A program made the position numbers and the translations under genes. Shown piece by piece: positions 34,543-45,639 of a stretch of DNA of 64,000 nucleotides. The notes beneath the pieces were generated by a model. The model saw only the letters and a program-made list of their open reading frames with translations, was not told the DNA's origin and did not search any database. Source of the DNA: Adiantum capillus-veneris (taxonomy: Eukaryota > Streptophyta > Polypodiopsida > Polypodiales > Pteridaceae); NCBI GenBank assembly GCA_014529385.2, contig CM043947.1, positions 121,592,891 through 121,656,890 of the forward strand, read 5' to 3'. Position 1 is the stretch's first letter. Every line of letters starts with the position of its first letter.

Positions 34543-35727
34543 TCATGAAAGGTCCCTCCTATCTTTGCAAAAACTTTTTGTCAAGTCGAGTATCAAGTCG
34601 GTTATCATAGCGAAGAACAACATACCTTCCTTCAATCCTTTCCCCTTGAGCTTCTTGTTGATTTTGTTCCTTTGGCTTGTCGCTTTGGTGATGTAGTGAT
34701 CAATGGACTCTTCTCTATCTAGCTCAAGTCGTTGGAGATTTAAGATCCTTTCACGTAGAACCTCTTTTGGTTTTTTTTCCACTCTTGCAAGAATGCGCAA
34801 GCTTGAGAGCTCTACCTCAATGGAGAGAAGTGCCTCCTGTCCATAAACTAGATGAAAAGGGGTGAATTGGGTAGATACCTTGAAAGATGTCCTATACGCC
34901 CAAAGAGCAACCGTCAAATGGCGATCCCAATCATTAGGCCGGTCCACAACCTGCTTAGAAATGATCCTACATATCATTCCATTCACTTTTTCCACCAATC
35001 CATTGCATTGAGGATAGTAGGGTGTGGAATGCAGGTGTTTCACTTTTAACCTCCTCAAGAGATCATTCAGAAGGTCATCCCTAAAACCCGGGCCTCGATT
35101 TGATAATATTTCTAGGGGTGCTCTAAACCTACTACAAATATGATCAAAAATAAACTTTGATACCTCTTCAGCTGTGATTCGGGTTGTGCTTGTTGCTTCC
35201 GCCCATCGTGTCATGTAGTCAACACCCATGATGATGAAAACCTTCCCTGTAGAAGTACGAGGTAGGGGACCTATTGCATCCACACCCCACTTTTCAAAAG
35301 GGCCATAAGATATTATTGGGACTCGAGGCTCATATGTTAGTCGTCTATCCCCAACAATTTGGCATTGCTTACATGCCTTACACCAATATTGGGCATCACT
35401 ATGTAAACTCGGCCAAATAAACCCTGCTTGTAAAATCTTCCTACTTGTAATATCTTGAGAAAAGTGACCACCACAAACATCATCATGACATGAAAGAAGA
35501 ATTTTCTCTATCTCTTGCGCACCTGGTACTCTCCTCAAGACCAAATCTTTTCCTTTGTGATATACCTTGTCTAAGTGTTTGGGACACTCACCTGCTTGTA
35601 GAAAGAAAATAATGTCTTTTAGCTCCTCTTGACCTTGATATTTGGGTTCATATAGTTTCACACCTCCTACCTCCATTTGAAGCTTTTCATTTGCGAGTAA
35701 GTCTGCTTCCTTGTTATGAGTTCTCAC
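34543..35727 (-). pseudogene. Ty3/gypsy integrase (catalytic residue changed)
   Basis: A 394-codon frame starts with the end of the second RNase H (RTHNKEADLLANEKL). The HHCC zinc domain follows (SCHDDVCGGHF, then WCKACKQCQ), and then the catalytic core: WGVDAIGPL (first Asp), EILSNRGPGF and NGLVEKVNG (Glu). The second catalytic position, usually SDRGPEF, reads SNRGPGF, an Asp-to-Asn change explained by one G-to-A substitution. The frame is otherwise intact, through WAYRTSFK and PFHLVYGQEA to the C-terminal domain. With this change it should be inactive. Confidence 0.88.
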
Positions 35728-36070
35728 AATGTGTTGTACCTATGTTGCTTTACCCTTCATCAAAGCTCTTACACTACTAAGCCACTCAAACAATGTACGA
35801 TTCTTGCACCTCCAAGTCCCTTGGATTTGCCTGACCACTAGCAAAGAATCACCTTTTATAATAAGTCTTTGTATGCCTAATTCTTTGCATTCTCTAACCC
35901 AAGGGTTAGAGCAGCATACTCAGCCTCATTGTTAGAGTGAACATTGGGTAGAGTGATACCTTTTCTAACCATTAACTCCTTTTGTGGGTTCAAAATGATG
36001 ATCCCCCCTGCTGCTTTGTCTTGTTGGCGTTGATAAGCTCAGTCAAAGCATAAAGTATGGGCATTATCAA
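35680..36070 (-). pseudogene. Second (archaeal-type) RNase H
   Basis: The minus strand reads LCFD*AYQ (usually FDGAY; GGA to TGA), AAGGIIILNPQKEL, NNEAEYAALTLGLENA, then after a frameshift LGIQRLIIKGDSLLVVRQIQ and, past a TAG where CAG fits, VQHIVRTHNKEADLLANEKL. These are the ordered motifs of a complete RNase H separate from the Ty3 RNase H upstream. Position between RNase H and integrase matches Tat-lineage elements. Confidence 0.82.
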
Positions 36071-36280
36071 TCTCCTTCACTTTGAACTGTTTTGAGCCTT
36101 CCTCTCTTTGTAGTCGTGAAACTTCCCTTTCTCTCACTTTGTAGGTGAGAATGTCTGCAAGTCCTGCTCTTGTGCTATCTTCTACAAGGAAAGTTTATTC
36201 AAATTCTTGGAGTTCAAGCACCCACTTTGCTATTCTAGATGAGAGGCTCATGTGTTGTACTACATATGGTAGATTGTGCT

Positions 36281-36799
36281 CTAAGGTGAGAAAAACAAAT
36301 GGCACAAGAAGAAGATCGATCGAAACTTCCTTACCGCAAACAAGATTGCAAAGACCACTTTCTCCATTTTAGTGTATCCCTTCTCGGCCGGAGTCATCAC
36401 CTTGCTTGCAAAATAGATCGGCCTCATGTATGATGTTTTAGGATCTTTTTGCATCAAAACAATACCAATTGCTTTGAAACCTACACTTGGAGTGACATAG
36501 TAGGTCTCCTTTGGATCTGGTGGCATTAGGATTGGGAGAGAGCTAAGAATGCCCTTCACTTCCTCAAAACATTTTGCATGTTCCCTCCCCCATTCAAATG
36601 TAGATCGGTTTGCCAACCTATGCAAAGGGGCGATGGCTTCTGCTAGGAGATGGATGAAGCGAGACATGTACCTCACTTTGTGGTTGAAGGTCATTAGATC
36701 CTTAGTTGTTGTTGGTGGAGATAATGACAAAAGGGCCTCTACTTTAGAGGGATCCACTTGAATTCCTTGTGAAGAAACCACATGGCCTAGAAAAACCAC
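36281..36799 (-). pseudogene. RT connection and degenerate Ty3 RNase H
   Basis: The frame reads FLGHVVSSQGIQVDPSKVEA, LHRLANRSTFEWG, YYVTPSVGFKAIGIVLMQ and RPIYFASKVMTPAEKGY. The first catalytic Asp of RNase H (usually DAS) is missing (TPSV), as is common where a second RNase H has taken over. It follows the RT after a TAG. Confidence 0.85.
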
Positions 36800-37320
36800 C
36801 TAAGATTCACCGATATGACACTTCTCTGGGTTGAGTTGTCCCCCAAATTGATGGAGCCTCTTAAGCCCCTCTTCAACCTTTTGGCAGTGAAGTGATCTAC
36901 AACTATAAATACATAAATCATCCATAAAGACTCTTATATATTTTCCAAAGAATGGTTGAAATACAAATATTGTGAATCTCATGAAGGTGCTAGGAGCATT
37001 GGTGAGCCCAAAAGGCATTACTCTGAATGCAAAACATCCCCAAGGTGTGATGAAGGTGGTTTTTGGTTGTTCCTCTTCTGCTATTCTAATTTGAAAATAT
37101 CCTGAATACCCATCACACACAATGTAGCATTCATGACCTGCTACTTCATTCAAAATTTCATCTTGGAAAGGGAGAGGGAAGTGGTCCCTCTTTGTCGCAG
37201 CATTGAGGGGTTTGTAATCCACACAGACCCTCCACTTACCATTCTTCTTGGGAGTGACTACAATAGGTGATACCCATTCGGAGTTGGATACTGGATAGAT
37301 GAAGCCAGCCTTTGAGAGTC
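36800..37320 (-). pseudogene. Ty3/gypsy reverse transcriptase
   Basis: It opens near 37320 (SKAGFIYPVSNSEWVSPI), then [49 protein letters not shown] and YIRVFMDDLCIYS, with the catalytic MDD present. A TGA upstream (VN*LSKAG) fits CGA. Between RT and protease (37452-37652) the linker is open but then shifted. Confidence 0.87.
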
Positions 37321-37820
37321 AATTCACTTCTTGTAGGAGAGCCTTTTGTTGCACAGATCCTAGTTGACTTAACTTTTGAGCCACGGGTTTGGTCCCTGGT
37401 TTCAATTCAATTCGATGCTCTATTACATCTACACCTCTTATTTGTGAGTAGTCAGTGATAAACAAATTGGGATACCTCCTTAATTAACATATTGATGTAG
37501 GACCTCTTCTCCTCACAAGTAAGATCTTTTGCAAGCATCTTCTCAGATCCTTCTTCAAGGTGGTGGCATCTTTCATCCCCTCGTGTGTGATTGTCTGTTG
37601 GCTTTTCTTCTACGGAAACATCTTGGGTGTTGGCGTTAAATACAATTCCCATTACCTCAAAAGAAGACTCATCTTCACTGGTTGATGCACTGTTGATGCT
37701 TCCTCATCACTTGAGTAAGGACTCTCCTCCTCGCTCTCTTCATATGCCGTGGTTTCATAGTGATAGCTAGTTGCTTTCCTTCTCGCTAATCATACACCAC
37801 CGGGTGACCCTTCTGAAGAA

Positions 37821-38489
37821 TCAAACAACCACAGCAATGAGCCAAGGCCTCCCTAGGATGATGGGATAGCCCTCCCCCTCAGCTGGCATGACATACATAT
37901 CCACTCGTGCATCTATGTTACATACAGAGACTTTTACATTTTCAATGATCCCCAAACACTTCACACTTGAGTTGTTGGCTAGCCTAGCTTGACAATTAGA
38001 GGACTTTGTAATTTCAAGCCCTAACCTGCTCATTGATTTTTCCGTGATCACACACATTTGAGCTCCACCATCAACATATACATTAGACACCTTTTTACCC
38101 CTTATGTAAGCATCCACAATGGGTTCCACATCTTTTTGTAGCTTTGAGGCCACAACCTTAATGGAAAGATTTTCTTTGTTCTTTGGAATTCTTGTACTTA
38201 CCAACTTTGGCCATTGCCTTCTTACTTTGGCTGATAGGTGTAGAAGTCGAGGCCATGAAATGTTTGGCTTTTGGGTTTGTAAATCCTCCAGGATGTTGTA
38301 GGTCTCTAGCTCCTTTCCCAATGGGAAGTCGTTGATACCAATTTCCCTTTGCCTTGATCTTTTCTTCCTGCTACTTTTAGCTTCTTCCATCTTTGACTTC
38401 TTCTTCTTGTCCCTTCTGGCTGAATTTGTTCCTTCACTTCTCATGTCTTCATCCTTATCATGTGCTCTTGTGCGTTTTTCTGCCGTCAT
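37821..38489 (-). CDS. Ty3/gypsy aspartic protease
   Basis: A 222-codon frame. A basic linker leads into VSNVYVDGGAQMCVITEKS (active site as D-G-G, a variant known in plant gypsy elements), then LANNSSVKCLGII and YPIILGRPWL, the second conserved block. The frame ends shortly after, so the product may be released only with downstream pol through a frameshift or after decay. Confidence 0.83.
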   Translation of the reverse strand: MTAEKRTRAHDKDEDMRSEGTNSARRDKKKKSKMEEAKSSRKKRSRQREIGINDFPLGKELETYNILEDLQTQKPNISWPRLLHLSAKVRRQWPKLVSTRIPKNKENLSIKVVASKLQKDVEPIVDAYIRGKKVSNVYVDGGAQMCVITEKSMSRLGLEITKSSNCQARLANNSSVKCLGIIENVKVSVCNIDARVDMYVMPAEGEGYPIILGRPWLIAVVV

Positions 38490-38552
38490 AACATCAAAGT
38501 TTAGAGTATTCTCATCTATTACCTCTTCTAGCTTGATGATGTTGAATCCTCT

Positions 38553-39470
38553 TTATTCCTCCTCATGTGGGACAGGAGGTATATTTGTTGGTGGTGGTGT
38601 TCGACGAAGGATTTGTGGGCCTTGAGCTAGTTCTTGCTGCACAGTGAGAGGAGGCAGTCTAGGGGGATATATGTCTCCCGGAAGTCGCCTTGGATGTGGA
38701 CAATTGTATATTCCATGTCCCATTTCATTGCAATTCCAACATCGCAACTCTTGAGCTCGTCTTCGTTGATTGCGATTCCCTTCTCTTGGTTGTCGTTGTT
38801 GAGGTAGGCCCTGTACTAGATTCAGAGTGAGGTTCTAAAGCTGTTGAGTTAACCTTTGTAAAACCTCTTGTTGAGAGTTATCTCCTATTTGTGAAGATTG
38901 TGCAAGAGTTTGTGAAGACTCCCTCTCACTCACTTCACTCAAACCCCTTGCTCTATGTGCTTGGAAGTGTAGTTTTCTAAAATTGATGATGGCTACCTCA
39001 CGTGCTTCTTCGAAGGTGGATGGGAATTTTAGTTCTACTTTACCCTTTAAAAGTGGATACAAGCCAACCATGAATCTCTCTCTTTTTAGAAAGTTAGGTG
39101 CACCACCATGATTTTCTAATGTAGCCTCCCACCTACCCCATAGATTGACAAAGGTTGCTTCATAAGAGGGATAGTCTTCAAGTGATACATGCTTATGTCC
39201 AATAAGACATTTCCATAGTCCTTCAGAAGTATCACCTTGCCCGAACTTGGAGAGGAAGCTTGCTCACAGTCTCTCCCAGTTGCACTTGATTTGGGGTTGC
39301 AAGGTCTCATACCATGCTTTAGCTTCTGCTTTTAGAACCAACGGGAAGGCTCGTAGCTTTACTTCCTCTTCATCTCTCCCGGATATGAGATGTGCCATCT
39401 CCAAGTTGTCAAGAAACTCTTGCGCATCTTCCCCACTTCTTGCATAAAACGTGGGAAAAGAACTTGACAT
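38553..39470 (-). pseudogene. Ty3/gypsy gag with zinc knuckle
   Basis: Starting with MSSSFPTFYARSGEDAQEFL at 39470, then LRAFPLVLKAEAKAWYETLQ, the capsid domain. After frame changes it reads FPSTFEEAREVAIINFRKLH (38835-39071), and finally CWNCNEMGHGIYNC (38747), a canonical C-x2-C-x4-H-x4-C nucleocapsid knuckle. At least two frame breaks separate the blocks. Confidence 0.82.
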
Positions 39471-40083
39471 TTTGTTTAGAATTTTTTTTAAAAAAAAAAT
39501 CTCTTACGAGCCGCACAAGATTGTTGACATTATAAATCGGATTACATTAAAATGAAGATGTACACATCCATTGTTAATTCGTACTTTATCATAGGTAGAA
39601 TAAATGAATTAATTGAAGCATTGATTTCATTGAGGCGAGTGGATCCAAATATCCTCCTTATGATAGATTAAAACCTAAACTTAGTTGCAATGATTATATG
39701 AATGGATTGCCGAGCAATAGGCCTAAAAGGTTCATTCTTTTGATCGTGATTCATGTGCTACTCCTCGTTGTTGGTTTGAAGACCTCGTTCCTTCATATGG
39801 CCCTTGAGCACCCCTTCACCACTCCTTGTTCCTGCCTTTAAAACAAAATGAACATGTGAACATCAAAAGAAGTTTCATAATTGATGATTGGAAGTATGAT
39901 TGTATTGGGTGATGCCAGTATTTCTCTAAGTCTTTCTGCACCAAACATAAAAACAATATGTTGCTGGAAAAAGACTTTTCTATCTATGTGAACATTTACT
40001 CTAATGTGTTGTGCAAAACGAAATGGATAGATGGGAAGTCCATTGTTCATCACTAAAAAATTGAAGGTAACTTGGAAATATGT

Positions 40084-40101
40084 TTCTCCAGGGGGGCACC
40101 A
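40084..40101 (-). other. Primer-binding site of the 10.1-kb gypsy
   Basis: The minus strand reads TGGTGCCCCCCTGGAG, starting seven bases inside the 5' LTR border at 40109. It shares TGGTGCCCCC with the site at 21721. It does not match the common plant iMet, Lys or Asp primers. Confidence 0.55.
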
Positions 40102-40108
40102 CTTTATT

Positions 40109-42177
40109 AGGGCGAGCTTTTTGAAAATGGGGCCTCTAAACCCAAACCAATGGGCCTACCCTCACAAAATGTTCGTAAAAAGGTACGCACACTACTTAGG
40201 GCACCACCTTCTTTTGGGAGTGGAGAAGGAAACCAATCAAAATAACACTTGCACTCACCCACTCAAGCAACACACTTTGAAAACCCCTTACTCTATATAC
40301 GCTTTGGACACTTGACACCATCAACGATTATGCAACCCAATGTCGTGCATCAAATGAAATATGCAATTTGTGGAATAGCATTCACCTTCTCCCCATAAGA
40401 ATACCCATGATACATCCAAACTCCTCCTCTCTCAAGCACTCATCAAAAAATCATGCGCACAAGACTTGCCTCTCAAACACACAAGAGAATCACCTACATC
40501 GAACTAACACACTTTGCATAGAGAGCTCATCTCCATCTATGCAATGCCGTGACACAAATAAAATCACCATGAGAGGTAGCCACATGCATATGTAATGAAG
40601 CAAAAGAGAGTTGGAGTGAGAAATTTCTTTAGACCGATTGAATAAGTGTGGAGAAACAAACCAATGGTAAATTGAGAATAGAACACTTACTTGATTTCTC
40701 GCACACCTTTTAAGGGGAAGACAGACGCTGGCTAACCATCACGAATTGCGACACTTGAATATTTTGAAGATGATTTAATGATCATTAACATAACCATGAG
40801 AGAGTTCATGATGTATTTACAAGTTATTGAGGTGCTACAAATGATTTATTGGGTTGATGGAGTAAGAGATTGTAGAATAGAAAGAGTGGAGGATAGAGTT
40901 GCACTTCCTCCAAAGAGGAGGGTTAGGAGGGAGGATGTGAAAGAGGGAGAGTTGGGGTTTTCTCTACTATTGATCAAGAACAACATGAAGTTGAAAATAT
41001 AGGTGTGTGTCTTTGAGTCTCTCCAAGGGGGGCTATTTATAGTTGTGTAGGAGTGGGATTATGCTACACTTAATTAGGGTGAGTGATTAGCCCTAATTAA
41101 GTGTCCTTTGACCACTCATTGAATATTGGACATAAAATGGACTATTTATTCACCAAAAATATCATTTTAGACTGTGAAGGCTCCATAGGGGTGCATAATG
41201 TAGGTGGGCCCCACCATGAGGCCCTACGGGTGGCTCCTGCGGGGTATCTCAACTTGTCTGTCTTGGCATTTAGACAGCATCTTTAGGTTGGTCCCCTCAC
41301 ATGCAAGTGACCTTGAACACTCATTGCTCTTCTAGAAGATGAGTAGGGGCAAAATAAGATCTCACCCTCTTGAGATCTTATTTACAGTTCCTTTTTGATG
41401 CGAATCTGACAGATTTACACTATTTTGACCATAACTTTTTACCTGTAGCTCGGAATGACATGCTTCAAAAGGCAAATTTGACCTTCTCAACATGTTTGAT
41501 ATGAATTTGGACTATTCTTCACGCCCATGCACCAAGGAATTTGGTTTGGAAGGTCCACACTAGGCTAGGGAACCTTTTGCTTCCAAGTCTTCTTGTATGG
41601 GCCCTTTGCTTGTATGCATCCAAGGAGAATCATGCTTTTTCAAAAGGGTATGATGCTTTAAAAAATAGAGGAGGGCCCAATATTATTTTCTTGTGAAAAG
41701 AATATACAATTTGAGTCTTTTTGAAATGAGAAAAACTATATGTATATTCTTAAGAGATATTGGGCCACCTATGTAGGGGACATAGAAGACTTGTAGAGAT
41801 GGACCATAATCTTTGGTAAAGACAAGTGGAGAGTTGATTTTCCATGGTAATTTATCTATATGGGATGGAAGATGGATATATTATTTTTCTACTACTAATT
41901 TACAAGAGTTAAGAGAGTTTGGGGGTATATAGTTGGTTATTGTATGCTTAATTCTATTTACAAAGCAAAAAAGAAAAGGGTGGTAATATAAATATATGAC
42001 TAAGGTGACATTCTTGGGAAGAGTACAATGTATGTATCGCCACAAAGGTTAAACGAAGAGGGGGAATTTACTCTAGATAACTTAATAGCGTAGAAAAATA
42101 TACACACATATGAGGAAGAGGACATTGAGTAGGCTGAAAAATGTTGCAAAAGGATGGTTACCATTTTATGCCACTCA
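40109..42177 (-). repeat. 5' LTR of the 10.1-kb gypsy
   Basis: Partner of 32038-34106 (offset 8071 at both borders). It carries promoter function in intact relatives; no TATA assignment is attempted. Confidence 0.93.
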
Positions 42178-43544
42178 CCAAAAAAGTCCAAAAAATTCTA
42201 GGAATCTAAGAAAATCATCATCATTCACAATCAAGCATTTAGGACCGCAAAAACACACCAAAAGTAGCAATTTTTTCGAGAACGCCAATTTGGACAAAAT
42301 TATCCACCTGGCCCCCAGAAATAGCTAAACACTCAAAACTTGACCACGGAGAGCACAAATGCAAAAAAATGATGCCCTAAATATGCACACAGAAAATAGC
42401 TCGTAAAGATCGCAAAATATCAATTTTTTATGGAATCTACAAAAGATTAATGCAAAAATTAGCAAAAAATTACCAAAAATTTACAAAATTATCCCAAAAT
42501 TTTTCTAAAAATTCTCCACACATTGGGGAATAGTGCAACCAATTAAAATTTCCAAAATCACATGAATTCAATTGCCAATTAACTTCATCAATAAAATCAA
42601 GACTAAGCAATTAAACCAACAAAATTAGGTAAAAAATTGACGCAATTAGAGTGTGTAAATCTCTGTTTTGAGAACAAAAATTCAGAAATTAATCATTACA
42701 CACGTCAATTATGCAATCAAAACATTGAATCAATCATGCAAATTAAAACACTTTTTAGGCACACACACACAAAAAAATTGGCAGTTTTTACCAATCTTTA
42801 GGTGCGCACACAAAAGGGTCAAACTTGTCGGATTTGCAATGTGACTTCACAAATCATTAGTTGGACATTAGCACAACACAAATCGATCATCCTCACAATT
42901 GATAAATCATAACATACACATTGATTTCTAGGTGTACAAACATGGGTAAAATAGTGCACACACGCCTAAAATTAAGCATACACACACTCAATTAGAGTAC
43001 ACACACACTTGAAATTGACCATCCAAGCATGCAATTAACTCAATTAGGCATCCAATTAGCAACATACATTCACCAATTAGCATGAAACTTGTCAAATTCA
43101 TGTGCCACCAATTCTTAAAAATTTTGGCATTACGACGGCGTGAAAATGAATAATCGCAAAATTTTCAATCCATAACATCAACATAGCATAACATTATATT
43201 GCATCATGGTGGGATTTCTACACAATTCTACACATCCTTAGATTCTAGAGAGGTTGAAAATACCACCTGAATTACCTTTCCATTGAAGATCAATTGAATG
43301 GTCGAATGCTCCAATCCTTCATAGCAAATTAGTAAATTAGCAAAAATTAGTCAAATTATCAAGGGGTTAGTATGAAATTAGAGTGTGTAAACACATAATT
43401 GGCAAGATATGGTGACACATTAGGGAATTATGAATACATTGCTTCATGCACACACACATTAAAAATCCACAAAAACATAAACACACAAGTGAAATTAGTG
43501 AGGGAACGCATTCGATTATGCCACAATTACACTAGCGTAGGCCA
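42178..43544. other. A-rich leader-like region
   Basis: A-rich sequence full of short CAAAAATTAGC-like strings, non-coding. Lying between the 10.1-kb element and a PBS/LTR to the right, it is probably the untranslated leader of the minus-strand element into which the 10.1-kb gypsy inserted. Confidence 0.45.
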
Positions 43545-44349
43545 TCGTCCCTGGCAGTGGTGTCAAATGTTGGGGGTTTCCATCATTGCAATAGCTCCAA
43601 GGACCAACAAAATTATGAATCCGAAGGGATGAGCTACCCGGCTAGGGCATGGAAACACTCACACGGTTAGTGAGCTAATTGTGGCAGCACAAATGGTTAA
43701 CTCTACGAGGTGAGCTTCTCGGCCTATGGAGGACTAAGCCGCAATGAAGGGCGATCTCCATATCCACTTCTCTTCACCTCTAATCAACCCGATCACACAC
43801 ACTACAATTGCAAGACGCACACAACACTAATCCTATCATGCAACACACTAATCGCAAGCACACACACATAGATCTATTGAGCACCACATTCCAATCAAAC
43901 CTACATGCACACACAAGAAAAAAAGGGCAATCACACAAGATTAGAGAGGGATTAACCACTAATTAGTTAAGATCTAGTTAATCTAAGCATCATAGGTAAT
44001 CATAAGAAGCATGAGAGAGGCATAGTGAAAGAGAATGAATCATTGATTAGTGTTAATCAAGTCTCAAGAGCAAGGAGAATCTCGAGGACTCCATAGCCAC
44101 ACACCTCAAGAGCTCTCACCAAAGAGTTCTCTCAGTGAATGAGCTTGAGAACCCTAAATTCTTTTACACACTACCTTATGTACCTAGGATAAAAATATGC
44201 AATGTCCGGGTGCCCAAGGCCCTTAGGGCTCCACCACTTACTGAATCTGCAACTTAGGCACATTAACTGACCTATTCTTTACAGCTTGGAACTCCCATTG
44301 AGCCTGTAACACATTAGAAGTATTACAAAACGTGACCATTTGGTTAACA
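43545..44349 (-). mobile_element. LTR with tRNA-Asp-like primer-binding site
   Basis: The LTR spans 43568-44349 on the minus strand: it starts TGTTAACC (44349) and ends CCCCCAACA (43568). Two bases further on, TGACACCACTGCCAGGGACG (43565 downwards) matches the plant tRNA-Asp primer site (TGGCGCCGTTGCCGGGGA) except for transitions and one gap. Part of this LTR is shared with 24360-24450. The sequence to the right is an unrelated gypsy fragment in the other orientation. Confidence 0.6.
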
Positions 44350-45210
44350 TGAGATAGAGGAGATGAATAGAGCTCATGCACGAATTTGATTTTGATATTA
44401 AATTTAGACCAGGCAAGGATAATGTTGTGGCAGATGCCCTAAGCCGTAAATCTTTTTTGGGGGCAATTTCCATGGCTAACAACCCTATTTTAGACAAGGT
44501 GTCAGATGTTGCTGTCAGAGATGCAGATTACCAGATGCTTGCTAGTATCCTACGTGAAGAGAGGGTATCATCAAATCAGCCTAAACCTCTACATTACTCC
44601 TTACAAGATGGGAAAATTTACTATAGGAATCGACTATCCATACCTAAGGATTCTACCCTAAGGAATGCTATCCTATATGAAGCACATGATGGCCCAACTT
44701 CAGGACATCCAGGTTATGCCAAAACCATCAATGCAATTCGCAGAAGTTACTATTGGCAAGGAATGAAGGGTGATGTCCTTCGCTATGTCAAGCAGTGTTT
44801 GTCTTGTCAAAGGATTAAGATAGAGAGACTAAAGATTCCAGGTAAATTACATCCTTTAGATATTCCCCAAATGAAATGGGAATGTATTAGCATGGACTTT
44901 ATCACTGGGTTTCCTTTTGTTCAAGCTGGCTATGATTCAATCATGGTCATAGTCGACTTACTTACTAAAGTGGCTCACTTAAATCCCAGTCAAGACAACC
45001 TTTACAGCTTCAGATATTTCTCGTCTGTTTGTGAAGGAGGTTTTCAAAATTCATGATTTACCCAAGAAGATTGTCAACGATCGTGATGCCAAGTTTACTT
45101 CAAAGTTTTGGGTATCATTGTTTCAAGCTATTGGAACCTAGTAATGTTTTAGTAGTGCTTATCATCCTCAAACTGATGGTCAAACTGAAAGAGTTAATCA
45201 AGTAATTGAG
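44350..45210 (+). pseudogene. Ty3/gypsy RNase H end and integrase fragment
   Basis: The plus strand reads MHEFDFDIKFRPGKDNVVAD and ALSRK (RNase H end). The zinc domain follows (YEAHDGPTSGHPGY, CLSCQRI), then WECISMDFITGFPF with the first catalytic Asp. After a frameshift near 45000 come IVNDRDAKFTSKFW (second Asp) and, past a TAG, YHPQTDGQTERVNQVIE (Glu). It is cut at 45210 by a copy of the dispersed repeat also found at 9.4-9.85 kb. Confidence 0.88.
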
Positions 45211-45399
45211 TTCACACATTCACTAGCCAATATGTTATATCTTTCCACGTTTTACACACAAACACACAGAGCTGCAACAAATCTATGTGAAGAAAAGAAA
45301 CAGAGAGACTTGCGATCTTATATCTATATAAAAAAGACAAGCCTATGCTCCAAAATGGTTTCAAGCACAATGAAAGGCCTCCAAGTTTTTCTTTCTAGA
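45211..45399 (+). repeat. Third copy of the 9.4-kb dispersed repeat
   Basis: About 189 bp matching 9464-9850 closely, from TTCACACATT through CCAATATGTTATATCTTTCC to TTTTTCTTTCTAGAT, with a shortened (CA)n part. It interrupts the gypsy integrase on the left and borders the LINE on the right. Confidence 0.85.
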
Positions 45400-45639
45400 T
45401 CAGTGATTCATTTGCCGACAGATGGGCCATCTTGCAAAGGCTTGTCCATGGAGGAGGCCCCGACCTACACCACAGGCCCTGCCCCAGCCTTCAAGGGCTG
45501 GCCAGCAACAGTAGGCAGATGCAAAGAGCACACAGGCAAAGACACTCTCTGAGCCTAGGGCTCTAGAGGGTTTGTCATCGATGACGACAGGGGCCACATC
45601 CACAGCCTAACACTTAGAGTGGTCCTCAGGCGCATGCCG

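Larger units (their letters stand above)
32038..42177 (-). mobile_element. Near-complete 10.1-kb Ty3/gypsy element, Tat-like (dual RNase H)
   Basis: Two direct repeats of about 2069 bp (32038-34106 and 40109-42177) flank gag, protease, RT, RNase H, a second RNase H and integrase, all on the minus strand. The PBS is next to the right LTR and the polypurine tract next to the left LTR, exactly as expected. LTRs begin TGAGTGGC on the minus strand; the other end is CGCCCT rather than CA, so that border is slightly uncertain. I find no clear 5-bp target duplication (flanks CAGTG and CCAAA). Gene order plus a second, archaeal-type RNase H before integrase are the hallmarks of the plant Tat lineage. 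Stops and catalytic changes make it non-autonomous now. Confidence 0.9.

Noticed and set aside
32033-42182. 5-bp target-site duplication for the 10.1-kb element
   Set aside because: Flanks CAGTG and CCAAA differ; a CCAAA-like string at 32023 is not at the border and would imply a non-canonical LTR end.
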